32,167 nt of DNA. It comes from Lachnospiraceae bacterium UBA6403. Its GTDB lineage: Bacteria; Bacillota; Clostridia; Lachnospirales; Lachnospiraceae. Position 1 is the stretch's first letter. Every line of letters begins with the position of its first letter. This document shows, one piece after another, positions 24,723-32,167 of the stretch. Location: positions 31,326-63,492 of the forward strand of contig DJPV01000087.1 in the NCBI GenBank assembly GCA_002437435.1. The letters run 5' to 3'. Made by a program: the position numbers and the translations under genes. A model generated the notes under the pieces. The model searched no databases, was not told the DNA's origin, and was given only the letters and a program-made list of their open reading frames with translations.

Positions 24723-24858
24723 TTAATAAAATCTCTCTTTCTATGGTTAATAGTAAGCAGTGCACAACAAATATAATAATTAGAAGGCGCTGCTTTAAAT
24801 ATAATAATAATGATCTGTGTTTTATATACCTGAATTGTTATTTATAAAGTAAATATTC

Positions 24859-25584
24859 TTACACATGAAATCTTCGCTTTAGTTCTGTTGTAGCAGCTCG
24901 ATCTCCAAATACCAGTGTACCGCCGAGTAACAGAACACTCATTACATCTGCAATGATCATAAAGAAATCATGCCTAAAAAACTTTCCGGTGATCATAAAG
25001 ATCGTCAGAATCACACAGATAATAATGATATATACCTGTAATAAAATATAGGATTGCCAATTTTCAGTATTAATAATCATCAGTACAAGAATTGCAATGT
25101 CTAGCAGTGCAATGACACAAGGTATTGCAAAATCAATCGACCATCCGGTATATCCCAGAGTATAATCAATGAGTACCAGAACCGGCATAATAAGGATTGC
25201 CTGCACAAGCATTTTCTTTCGATGACTCTTATTGTGTCTAAAGGAATAGATCAGTGAGAAACAGGCATATGCAAGACCGATTCCACACAGGGCTGACCAT
25301 TTTACCTTCGAATATGTCAGATAGTTGATCAGAATCAGAATTCCTTCTACAACGATACTGCAAAAAATTGTTAGTTTTATAACAAATCGCATTCGACGTA
25401 TTGCGAGTGTAATGTCTGGGTACATAACAGATTTTGACTTTTCACCAGTTTCTTGACTATGGTCAAGAAAGTACTTTTCACTTTTCGGATCCTTTTCAGG
25501 ATCGTATTCCAGAACTCCGTTACATAAAGGACATGAAAGGGAGTGATCCAGAACATCTATGTTACAACGTCTACATTTACTCAT
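24859..25584 (-). CDS. Zinc-ribbon polytopic membrane protein (DUF6320-like)
   Basis: 241 residues. The N-terminus is a four-cysteine zinc ribbon (C4, C7, C18, C21: CRRC and CPLC), then a charged linker with YPDI, then about six hydrophobic helices from roughly residue 68 to 230, ending in a short basic tail (RAATTELKRRFHV). I relate it to DUF6320 from the zinc-ribbon plus membrane layout and its neighbours; function is unknown. Its ATG lies 8 bases inside the end of the acyltransferase gene, so the two are translationally coupled and probably act together, for example with this protein as membrane anchor or acceptor channel (inference). Confidence 0.75.
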   Translation of the reverse strand: MSKCRRCNIDVLDHSLSCPLCNGVLEYDPEKDPKSEKYFLDHSQETGEKSKSVMYPDITLAIRRMRFVIKLTIFCSIVVEGILILINYLTYSKVKWSALCGIGLAYACFSLIYSFRHNKSHRKKMLVQAILIMPVLVLIDYTLGYTGWSIDFAIPCVIALLDIAILVLMIINTENWQSYILLQVYIIIICVILTIFMITGKFFRHDFFMIIADVMSVLLLGGTLVFGDRAATTELKRRFHV

Positions 25585-26860
25585 AATACACCCCGTTACT
25601 TTCTATTGATACATGAATTCCATCGCGTACCATCTGACGGAAGAATTCTTTCTGTATAAAAGTTTCACGAATGGCAGAACTGAAAGTAAAGACTAATGTA
25701 TCCTTATAACTGATAACACTTCCCTTGATAAACTGTCCTTTAGACATTGACAGGACGACATGGAAGCGGTCGATATATTCTTTATACATATCATCGACTG
25801 ATACAACACCAAGGTTTGTGATAGTTGATGTATTTGCCTTTAATGAAGTTTTATAGATACGGCGCATTGCTATACTTTTAAAGACTCGTGGAACGGCACG
25901 TATGATAAAATTCACTTCATTGGAAACGTTATAGGATAACAGCTTTTCCAGATTCTCTTTATTGATCTGTTCTTTCAGGCTATCTGCAATAATGTGCAGA
26001 ACATCTTCAAATGTATAATTATCCTTCTCCGGTTTGAAGTAAGCGGATACAACAGCAAAGAAGTTCTTTGTTGTATTGGAATTAAAATATGGGCGAAGAT
26101 TTACAGGAACAACAGTACTGATCGGACGCTTTGAAGGCTGTCCTTTCAGGTATTCTTTGTAGATTGCCCATGTAAATGTTCCAAGCAGATACTGGTTGAT
26201 GGTCACGCCATATTTTGCTGCCGCCTGTTTGATCTCAGTAACTGGAATGTATCCATGCAGGATAGCAAAATGATTAAAAGGCAGCTTTTCACCTTTTAAA
26301 ATAACTGCTTTTTCGGTCTTATAGGAACGTTTAGCAGGCCGTATATAATTTTTCTTATAGCTGTCCTCTATATCTAACGAGGAATCTGCATTTAAGGTAT
26401 TACCGGCTTTTTCGGCAAGTGCCGGATATTTGTACCGGAGATACTGATAAGTCAGTTCCTTCAGGAAGATCAACGCACCATTTCCATCTGTTAAGACATG
26501 AAAGACTTCGAGATTGATCCGTTTCTGATAGTAGGTAACACGAAACAGATATTCATTATTTGTATAGGGATTGATATACAGACAAGGGTATGTGTCTTCC
26601 GGCATTACCCTTGGAGCAGGTCGTTCATTTGCTTCAAAGTAATACCAGAAAATACCATTTTTTAGTTTGTGATTAAACACATCAAAAAATGGAAGAATCT
26701 TGTCCAGTGCTTTCTGCAGAAGTACTGCATCAATGTCTTCTGTCAATGTAACGGAAATGCGGTATACATTACTTACATTTTCGCTTACAATGACAGGAAA
26801 CAGGTTGGCAGTGTTATCGAGTTTATCCCATTTGATTGTTTTATTTAATCGTTTCGACAT
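25577..26860 (-). CDS. Condensation-fold acyltransferase (alcohol acetyltransferase/PapA-like)
   Basis: 427 residues, no signal peptide. The catalytic motif HxxxDG of the CoA-dependent acyltransferase/condensation superfamily is seen as FHVLTDGNGALIFL, with H121 and D125. The later block STVVPVNLRPYF fits the second half of the fold. Enzymes of this group join an acyl-CoA to an alcohol or amine; annotation as alcohol acetyltransferase is common, but the substrate is unknown. It starts 15 bases after argS with AGGTGAT upstream, so it may share the argS transcript, and it overlaps the zinc-ribbon gene. An esterase completes the cassette. Confidence 0.8.
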   Translation of the reverse strand: MSKRLNKTIKWDKLDNTANLFPVIVSENVSNVYRISVTLTEDIDAVLLQKALDKILPFFDVFNHKLKNGIFWYYFEANERPAPRVMPEDTYPCLYINPYTNNEYLFRVTYYQKRINLEVFHVLTDGNGALIFLKELTYQYLRYKYPALAEKAGNTLNADSSLDIEDSYKKNYIRPAKRSYKTEKAVILKGEKLPFNHFAILHGYIPVTEIKQAAAKYGVTINQYLLGTFTWAIYKEYLKGQPSKRPISTVVPVNLRPYFNSNTTKNFFAVVSAYFKPEKDNYTFEDVLHIIADSLKEQINKENLEKLLSYNVSNEVNFIIRAVPRVFKSIAMRRIYKTSLKANTSTITNLGVVSVDDMYKEYIDRFHVVLSMSKGQFIKGSVISYKDTLVFTFSSAIRETFIQKEFFRQMVRDGIHVSIESNGVYYE

Positions 26861-26875
26861 GAAAGATCACCTGAT

Positions 26876-28567
26876 TTACATAGCTTCCGGTGCATTGATT
26901 CCGAGAAGCTCTAATGCATCGTGAAGTGTTTTCTTTGTAAGGTATGTCAGCATGACACGGGCATTCTTTACATTTTCCTCCGGTACATTGATACGTGTGG
27001 AATTGTAGAATTTGTTAAATGCCTGTGCAACATCGACAGCAAATCTTGCAACAACAGATGGTTCATATTTCTCTGCTGCATCCGATACAACCTTAGGGAA
27101 ACGACTGATCTCTTTTAAGAGATTCATAGCATCCGGTTCAGAGATTGTACTGTAATCAACCGGTTTTGCAGGATCAAAATTATCAGCAAGTCTTACAACA
27201 CTGGAGCATCTTGCATGTGTGTACTGAACATAAGGACCGGTCTCACCATCAAAGTTTAATACCTTATCCCAGCTGAAGGATACATCCTTGATACGCTGGT
27301 TATAGAGGTCATTGAACAGAACGGAGCCAACGCCGACGATCTTGGCAACTTCTTCTTTATCAGGAAGGTTCGGACTCTTTTCTGATATAATCTCAAAACT
27401 CTTTTCAATTGCGTCATGCAGGATGTCTTCTGCATAGATGATATTTCCGCTTCTGGTGGAAAGTTTTGCACCTTCTAAGCTTACAAGTCCATAAGGAATG
27501 TGAACCAGAGAATCTTTTGCCCAGTCATTTCCAAGAAGTTCTACTACCTTGAACACCTGTGCAAAATGCAGTTTCTGTTCCTGTCCGGTTACATATAAAC
27601 ATTTTGTAAAATGATAGGTATTCTTACGATAGAAGATGGCAGCCAGATCACGGGTTGCATAGATAGAGCTTCCGTCTTTCTTTGTAATGATACATGGAGC
27701 CATATCGTAGTCGGACAGATCTACGATCATGGCACCTTCGCTTTCCTTTAACAGGTTTGCTTTTTTCAACTGGTCTACAACTTCCTGACATTTGTCACGA
27801 TAGAAGCTTTCACCGAGATAATAATCGAAATCCATACCCAGAAGATCATAGGTACGTTTGTATTCTACAAGGCTGATGTCCTTGAACCACTGCCAGATCG
27901 AGAGTGCTTCTTCATCACCATGCTCCATTTTGCTGAACCAGGCTCTTGCTTCATCTACAAGCTCCGGATTCTTGTCTGCTTCTTCATGGAACTTCACATA
28001 GAGACGCATAAGCTCGGCAACGCCATCTTTCTCAACGGCTTCTTTTGTACCCCAGTTCTTATATGCAACGATCAGTTTACCAAACTGAGTACCCCAGTCA
28101 CCTAAGTGGTTGATACGGATTACTTTATATCCGAGTTTGGAATAGATCTTATAGAGGGAATTACCGATGATAGTAGTTCTCAGGTGTCCAACATGGAAGT
28201 TCTTTGCTACGTTTGGTGAGGAATAATCAATACAGATAACCTTGTCTGCTCCCTCATCTGAACCGCCAAAGTTGTCCTTTAACGCGGATTCGATCATAGT
28301 TTGAACAAAGATATCTTTCTTTACGAAGAAGTTCAGATATGCACCCTGAACATCAATCTTATCGAGAAAATCTACATCACCGATAGCTTCTTTGATATCG
28401 GCTGCGATCAGGTTTGGTGCTTTGTGCATAGTCTTTGCCAGTCTGAAGCAAGGAAATGCGTAGTCACCAAGTTCCTGCTTTGGTGGTATCTCAATAAAGG
28501 ATGCTATTTCTTCAGCAGTCATGCCTTCTACATGATCTGCGATCAGATTTACGATTTTTTCTTTCAT
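26876..28567 (-). CDS. argS: Arginyl-tRNA synthetase
   Basis: Class I synthetase charging tRNA-Arg. 563 residues. The N-terminal additional domain (about 1-110) grips the tRNA D loop. The HIGH-type motif is SSPNVAKNFHVGHLRTTIIG, the KMSKS region is the ArgRS-type variant KLSTRSGNI, and a DALR anticodon-binding domain lies near the end, with the typical terminus ALELLGINAPEAM. The start has GAAAGGA 12 bases upstream. The 90-base leader contains two small AAGG-type hairpins but no T-box. A cognate tRNA-Arg(CCT) gene lies elsewhere in this window. Confidence 0.97.
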   Translation of the reverse strand: MKEKIVNLIADHVEGMTAEEIASFIEIPPKQELGDYAFPCFRLAKTMHKAPNLIAADIKEAIGDVDFLDKIDVQGAYLNFFVKKDIFVQTMIESALKDNFGGSDEGADKVICIDYSSPNVAKNFHVGHLRTTIIGNSLYKIYSKLGYKVIRINHLGDWGTQFGKLIVAYKNWGTKEAVEKDGVAELMRLYVKFHEEADKNPELVDEARAWFSKMEHGDEEALSIWQWFKDISLVEYKRTYDLLGMDFDYYLGESFYRDKCQEVVDQLKKANLLKESEGAMIVDLSDYDMAPCIITKKDGSSIYATRDLAAIFYRKNTYHFTKCLYVTGQEQKLHFAQVFKVVELLGNDWAKDSLVHIPYGLVSLEGAKLSTRSGNIIYAEDILHDAIEKSFEIISEKSPNLPDKEEVAKIVGVGSVLFNDLYNQRIKDVSFSWDKVLNFDGETGPYVQYTHARCSSVVRLADNFDPAKPVDYSTISEPDAMNLLKEISRFPKVVSDAAEKYEPSVVARFAVDVAQAFNKFYNSTRINVPEENVKNARVMLTYLTKKTLHDALELLGINAPEAM

Positions 28568-28638
28568 AATTAAGGTTGTCCTTTCAAATTCATTCTTATA
28601 TATTAAGGAAATGTCCTTATTTTTCTTTCATTTAATTA

Positions 28639-28656
28639 TTAAGGGAAAACCCTTAA
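28639..28656 (-). terminator. Hairpin directly after the sensor kinase gene (possible terminator)
   Basis: TTAAGGG/CCCTTAA, 7-bp arms with a 4-base loop, starting one base after the kinase stop codon. A second hairpin (TAAGGA/TCCTTA, 28604-28619) follows. Neither has a good T run on the minus strand, so read-through to argS is possible. Confidence 0.4.
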
Positions 28657-28657
28657 G

Positions 28658-29788
28658 CTACAGTATTTCAACCGGGATAGAAAACCGGATATCTGTTCCA
28701 TTGATGATATCACCGTCTATCTTAAGTTGTCCATTTAACAGATAAATAATCTCCTGAATACGATGAAGCCCGCTGTTCCACGGAGAGGTATGACTGTAAT
28801 TCTCATCAATACCAATACCATTATCATTGATATGTACGGATATCTGGCCGCTGTGAATCTGGATGTTGATATCAATGCGATTTGCATTTGCATGTTTATA
28901 TACATTGTCCAGACACTCACACAGTATACGAATCAGACTGATCGTGATAATCTCAGGAATCTCGATCGAAGCGTCCGGACAGTCAATGTCAGATTCGATA
29001 ACACATTCCGGGTGAGCATCTTTATATCGGAAAATAGTATCTTCTAATAATGTCTCTATCGGTACCGTTGTATCGATGTTTCCGGTAAGCTCTGAAAGGA
29101 TAGAATCAAGAGAATCTTCCATGGATGCCGTTGAGTCTATCAGTTCATCAAGAGTGACTTTTGCCCGGTTGAGATCGGATTTGATCAGCCAGGAAAGGGA
29201 ATCCAGAGTATGTCTGGTTCGATCTAACTGATCCAGGATATCAGTATGTAAGGCTTGTGCTAATTTATCCTGATCGTATTTTTTCAGACGGAGAATATTG
29301 AAACCGTGATTGATAACAGGAAGATCTTCTTCAGCAGGTTCCTCTTCTTCCAGTGCAGCAGCTTCTTCTGTGAATTCTTCTGTCATTTCATCCAGAAAAG
29401 CATCCAGTTTTTTTGTTGCTGTATGGATAAGGGTGATTCTGCTTTTCAGTTCATCGGCTTCTGCCTGCAGGTTTTGAATTTTCTTTGTAAGTTCTGTATC
29501 AGAGGCATTTAACTCCTTTAGTTCCTGCTCAATCTGTGAAGCTTTTTCTTCCTGTGTTGTAGTTGTTGTGGAAAATGGAGAAAAGACATTGTGTCCGGCA
29601 CTGTTTTTAAAGGAGTAGACATCCAGTGTCTTCATAAGTTCATCAATTTTAATCTTTAATTCAAACTGCTCTGTTTTCAGATCCTGGATCTGCTCCAGCT
29701 TTTCTACATACAGACCATTGAAATAGTCCAGCATTTCCTGATTGGAATCCCGCACTGTTTTTAGATTTTCCATTGTTGAAATATCCAT
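28658..29788 (-). CDS. Cytoplasmic DegS-like sensor histidine kinase with a degenerate H-box
   Basis: I prefer the ATG at 29788 (TGGAG 6 bases upstream); an ATG at 29800 would add MENI but sits only two bases from its AGGAG. 376 residues, no membrane helix. The N-terminal two-thirds is coiled coil (about 10-60 and 80-140) with a very acidic stretch (about 135-155). The H-box region reads DKLAQALHTDILDQL with H181; the HD/HE expected in DegS/NarX type kinases is HT here. The HATPase domain has N295 in ECLDNVYKHA, DNGIGI (322-327), NSGLHRI and NGTDIRFSIP, so ATP binding looks intact. No response regulator is nearby. It follows the carboxypeptidase gene by about 57 bases and probably shares its transcript. 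Confidence 0.8.
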   Translation of the reverse strand: MDISTMENLKTVRDSNQEMLDYFNGLYVEKLEQIQDLKTEQFELKIKIDELMKTLDVYSFKNSAGHNVFSPFSTTTTTQEEKASQIEQELKELNASDTELTKKIQNLQAEADELKSRITLIHTATKKLDAFLDEMTEEFTEEAAALEEEEPAEEDLPVINHGFNILRLKKYDQDKLAQALHTDILDQLDRTRHTLDSLSWLIKSDLNRAKVTLDELIDSTASMEDSLDSILSELTGNIDTTVPIETLLEDTIFRYKDAHPECVIESDIDCPDASIEIPEIITISLIRILCECLDNVYKHANANRIDINIQIHSGQISVHINDNGIGIDENYSHTSPWNSGLHRIQEIIYLLNGQLKIDGDIINGTDIRFSIPVEIL

Positions 29789-29845
29789 GATATTCTCCAT
29801 TCTCCTCTACATCTGGTAAGAGGTTATTATTGTCTTTATTGTACC

Positions 29846-31447
29846 TTATTCGTCAAGGTCATTATCAAATGTTTCCTGTAGCTGTCGTCTGCGTTCTTCA
29901 TATTGTTTTCTTCGTGCTGCCTGAAACGCACGCTGACGTTTTCTTGCTTTCTGCATATTGATCAGATAGACTGCAAATAATATAGCAAGTAAAAACAGAA
30001 CTGCAAGAACGATCCATAAGAAATGTATTGACAGCTTCTTTTTTGCTATCGGAGCGGCAACTGTAGTATCAGCTGCGTTTTCTGCATTTTTTGATGATAT
30101 CTGTTTGCCATCCGGATCATAGCCGGTTACGGTAAGATCTGTTGTTCCGATCATATTTCCTCCATAGGAGAGAATCAGGTGTCCTACGGTATAAGTGTCG
30201 CCATTTTTTACAGGTGCTTTGTTGTATTCGATACTATAGGTTAATTTCTTAATATCATCGTAATTGTTGAAGTTCAGTTTATAGTCCCTGTCAACCTGCA
30301 ATGTGATATCAGAATGGGAATCTGATTTATAGTATGTATTTAGATAATCAAGCGTCTGTGATGTCTGGGTGCTGTCAAATGTATAGTCAGCCAGAGGTGT
30401 CTGGAGACTGTAATTTTTGAAACAATACTCATAGATCGCCTTGCTGTCGGTATAGGTATTTGCTGCACCATTACAGTTCATCAGAACACAGATCAGTTCG
30501 GTATCACCTTTTTTACTCCAGGTAACAAGGGTGTTTAATGCATCATTTGTGTAACCGGTCTTACCGCCTTCACAGTATTCATAGTAATATTTGCTGTCAG
30601 GATTTGTCATCTTGCAGTGTTGCCAGAGCTGACGTTCTTCTTCACAGATATTCGTCGAGCCAATAACATGATTTCTGGTACCGGTTACTTTACGGAATTC
30701 ATCGTACCCCAGACAGGCTCTGGTAATTAGTGCCATGTCATAACAGGTTGTGTAGTGATTTTCATCCGGAAGGCCATTTGCATTAACAAAATGAGTGCCA
30801 AGGCAGCCAAGTTCGACTGCACGTTCATTCATCATTTTTGCAAAATCTTTGATACTTCCACCAGAGACAAATTCTCCGATGCCCCATGCAACTTCATTTG
30901 CAGATTCCAGCATCATACCATAGAGGGCATCCTCCATAGATATCTGTTCGCCCTCATCCAGACCGATGTGGCTGCTTCCACGATCAATGCCGAAAACAGC
31001 ATCGTGTGACATTGTAACAGTATCGGTCAGTTTTGTATTTTCAATGGCAAGTAAAAAAGTCATAAGCTTCGTAATACTTGCCGGGTACTGTTTATCAAAA
31101 GCGTTTTTTTGATATAGAATATTCCCAGTATTTGCATCCAGTACGATGGCATAGTTAGATGCAAGATCCGGTGCTTTGCCCGGTTCGTCAGGGTACTCGG
31201 TTGTAACTAGGTATTCAGTTGTTCCATCTTCATCTGTGCTGCTGTCTGATTCTTCATCGGAAGATTCATCAGATGCTGTATTTGTGATCGTACTGTCCGG
31301 AAGTGACAGACGTTCTGTTCCAGCGGCGGAGGAAGATGTGCTGTCTATATAGAAAACGCTCATGGTAAATAACAGAACAGTGAGCAGGATAGCGACAGGA
31401 GCTGCATGTCTTATCCTGTTTTTCTTCGGGTTCTTTCTTATCTTCAT
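29846..31447 (-). CDS. D-alanyl-D-alanine carboxypeptidase (class A low-molecular-weight PBP, DacF/PBP5-like)
   Basis: Trims the terminal D-Ala from peptidoglycan stem peptides outside the membrane. 533 residues, longer than usual. An N-terminal membrane helix is at about 15-34, followed by an acidic, Ser/Asp/Glu-rich low-complexity linker (about 55-76). The S11 peptidase domain has SxxK as S124-K127 (ASITKLM), SxN as S182-N184 (SANEVAW) and KTG at 296-298. A beta-rich PBP5-like C-terminal domain runs to about 450. Unusually, a second membrane helix (about 473-496) is followed by a strongly basic cytoplasmic tail (RKRQRAFQAARRKQYEERRR). Two membrane anchors would hold the enzyme at both ends. 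It follows trmB by 19 bases. Confidence 0.93.
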   Translation of the reverse strand: MKIRKNPKKNRIRHAAPVAILLTVLLFTMSVFYIDSTSSSAAGTERLSLPDSTITNTASDESSDEESDSSTDEDGTTEYLVTTEYPDEPGKAPDLASNYAIVLDANTGNILYQKNAFDKQYPASITKLMTFLLAIENTKLTDTVTMSHDAVFGIDRGSSHIGLDEGEQISMEDALYGMMLESANEVAWGIGEFVSGGSIKDFAKMMNERAVELGCLGTHFVNANGLPDENHYTTCYDMALITRACLGYDEFRKVTGTRNHVIGSTNICEEERQLWQHCKMTNPDSKYYYEYCEGGKTGYTNDALNTLVTWSKKGDTELICVLMNCNGAANTYTDSKAIYEYCFKNYSLQTPLADYTFDSTQTSQTLDYLNTYYKSDSHSDITLQVDRDYKLNFNNYDDIKKLTYSIEYNKAPVKNGDTYTVGHLILSYGGNMIGTTDLTVTGYDPDGKQISSKNAENAADTTVAAPIAKKKLSIHFLWIVLAVLFLLAILFAVYLINMQKARKRQRAFQAARRKQYEERRRQLQETFDNDLDE

Positions 31448-31466
31448 GAACGGTTATTCTCCAATG

Positions 31467-32114
31467 TTATTTCTTTGTTCGATATGCAACCAGTCGGTTG
31501 ATCGGAGTACCAAGAGCAGAGAATTTTGCTTCATATTCTGTCATGATATTTCCTTCATTGTATTCGGAATGGTGCAGATCATATGTGTAGTTTTCAAGTG
31601 CCCATCCTGCTTCCGGTACTTGCTCTAAGGAGAAGTCAAATAATGGGCGGTTGTCTGTCTTGAATATAACTCGTCCATCCGGTGCAAGGATATGATCGTA
31701 GTGTTCGAAAAAGTGAGTAGAGGTCAGTCGTCTCTTGGCATGGCGGTCTTTTGGCCATGGATCAGAGAAGTTCAGATATATATTTGCAACTTCGTTCTCT
31801 GCAAATACGTTCTCGATGTATTCGGCATCCATTCTTATAAAATAAAGATTGGTCATGTATTCTTCCTGTTCACGTTTCTCGATGGCGCGCACCAGTACGC
31901 TGGAATATTTCTCGATACCGAGATAATTGATATCCGGATTCCGTCTGGCAAGCTCCATAATAAATTGTCCTTTTCCCATACCGATCTCGATGTGGATGGG
32001 ATTTGTATTTCCAAAAAATTCGCTCCATTTGCCTTTCATGCTTTCTTCGTCGTGTACGACATATTTGTTGTCAGCAATTGTCTCTCTGGAGCCTTTTACG
32101 TTTCTAAGTCTCAC
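31467..32114 (-). CDS. trmB: tRNA (guanine-46-N7)-methyltransferase
   Basis: SAM-dependent enzyme making m7G46 in the tRNA variable loop. 215 residues. SAM motif HIEIGMGKGQFIMELA, and the TrmB hallmark NFSDPWPKDRHAKRRLT. The C-terminal strand YEAKFSALGTPINRL matches the family end. The start codon is GTG at 32112-32114, supported by a GGAGG site in the overlapping end of the upstream gene (GTGA overlap), giving MRLRNVKGSRE. It leads the trmB-carboxypeptidase-kinase run. Confidence 0.96.
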   Translation of the reverse strand: MRLRNVKGSRETIADNKYVVHDEESMKGKWSEFFGNTNPIHIEIGMGKGQFIMELARRNPDINYLGIEKYSSVLVRAIEKREQEEYMTNLYFIRMDAEYIENVFAENEVANIYLNFSDPWPKDRHAKRRLTSTHFFEHYDHILAPDGRVIFKTDNRPLFDFSLEQVPEAGWALENYTYDLHHSEYNEGNIMTEYEAKFSALGTPINRLVAYRTKK

Positions 32115-32167
32115 GAGGGCGTTCCTCCAAAATAATCTAAAATAGCAATGCCCACCTCGCCTGACGG
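32111..32167 (-). CDS. C-terminal end of an unidentified gene upstream of trmB (cut by the window edge)
   Basis: The last 18 codons of an open frame ending PSGEVGIAILDYFGGTPS. The stop TGA overlaps the trmB GTG start by sharing GTGA, and the trmB ribosome site lies inside it, as in coupled operon genes. Too short to identify. Confidence 0.35.
   Translation of the reverse strand, partial: PSGEVGIAILDYFGGTPS

Noticed and set aside
24723..24858. Promoter or structured element in the gap before the esterase
   Set aside because: Only a six-base AAGCAG/CTGCTT pairing and AT-rich -10-like strings; no convincing -35/-10 pair.
28568..28657. T-box riboswitch upstream of argS
   Set aside because: The leader is only about 90 bases, and no T-box consensus or terminator/antiterminator pair is visible.
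1..32167. CRISPR array, prophage, insertion sequence or toxin-antitoxin system
   Set aside because: No regularly spaced direct repeats, transposase, integrase or phage genes were seen; nearly all space is taken by conserved core genes.

Overview
The window is a chromosomal replication-origin region from an AT-rich Gram-positive bacterium. It is most likely a member of the Clostridia and probably Lachnospiraceae. The evidence is the gene order dnaA-dnaN-S4 protein-recF-gyrB-gyrA on one side and rpmH-rnpA-yidD-yidC-khpB(jag)-mnmE-mnmG-rsmG on the other, strong GGAGG ribosome binding sites, canonical parS sites, a tRNA gene without an encoded CCA, a class I two-subunit fumarase, and small conserved proteins (DUF4446, DUF3881-like) typical of that group. 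No phage, insertion sequence or CRISPR is visible, and no gene looks clearly broken. Genus and species cannot be fixed from the sequence alone.

Layout. 1-9181, all on the minus strand and running away from the origin: start of a fumarase alpha subunit gene (cut by the window edge), a small membrane protein, gyrA, gyrB, recF, the S4-domain protein, dnaN and dnaA. The origin is bipartite. A 690-bp AT-rich block (9182-9871) carries a tight DnaA-box cluster. The dnaA-dnaN gap (7545-7816) carries an AT tract, TAG-type DnaA-trios and an adjoining DnaA box in the same geometry as the B. subtilis unwinding element. 9872-17026, all plus strand and also running away from the origin: rpmH, rnpA, yidD, yidC, khpB, mnmE, mnmG, rsmG, ending at a strong bidirectional terminator (17078-17115).

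17170-32167, all minus strand and therefore pointing back toward the origin: a DEDDh exonuclease, tRNA-Arg(CCT), a DUF3881-like protein, serS, a DUF4446 protein, parB and parA(soj). Next comes a 779-bp gene-free island with three perfect parS sites and several other palindromes. It is followed by an esterase, a zinc-ribbon membrane protein and a condensation-fold acyltransferase, then argS, a DegS-like sensor kinase, a D,D-carboxypeptidase and trmB. If oriC is where it appears to be, this whole block, including two essential tRNA synthetases and the ParABS locus, is transcribed head-on to the fork.

How the genes fit together: DnaA, the clamp, RecF and gyrase handle initiation and fork topology. 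RpmH, RnpA, YidD, YidC and KhpB serve ribosome/tRNA maturation and membrane-protein insertion. MnmE, MnmG, RsmG and TrmB modify tRNA and rRNA. ParA/ParB/parS segregate the origin.

The most unusual signal is inside mnmE. Five perfect, same-orientation DnaA boxes (TGTGGATAA) lie within 455 bp of coding sequence about 4 kb from the main origin cluster, with three near-matches among or beside them. That is more perfect boxes than in the origin itself. It may be a DnaA-titration or origin-control element hidden in a gene. Second is a nested inverted-repeat element (23221-23310) between the parS sites.
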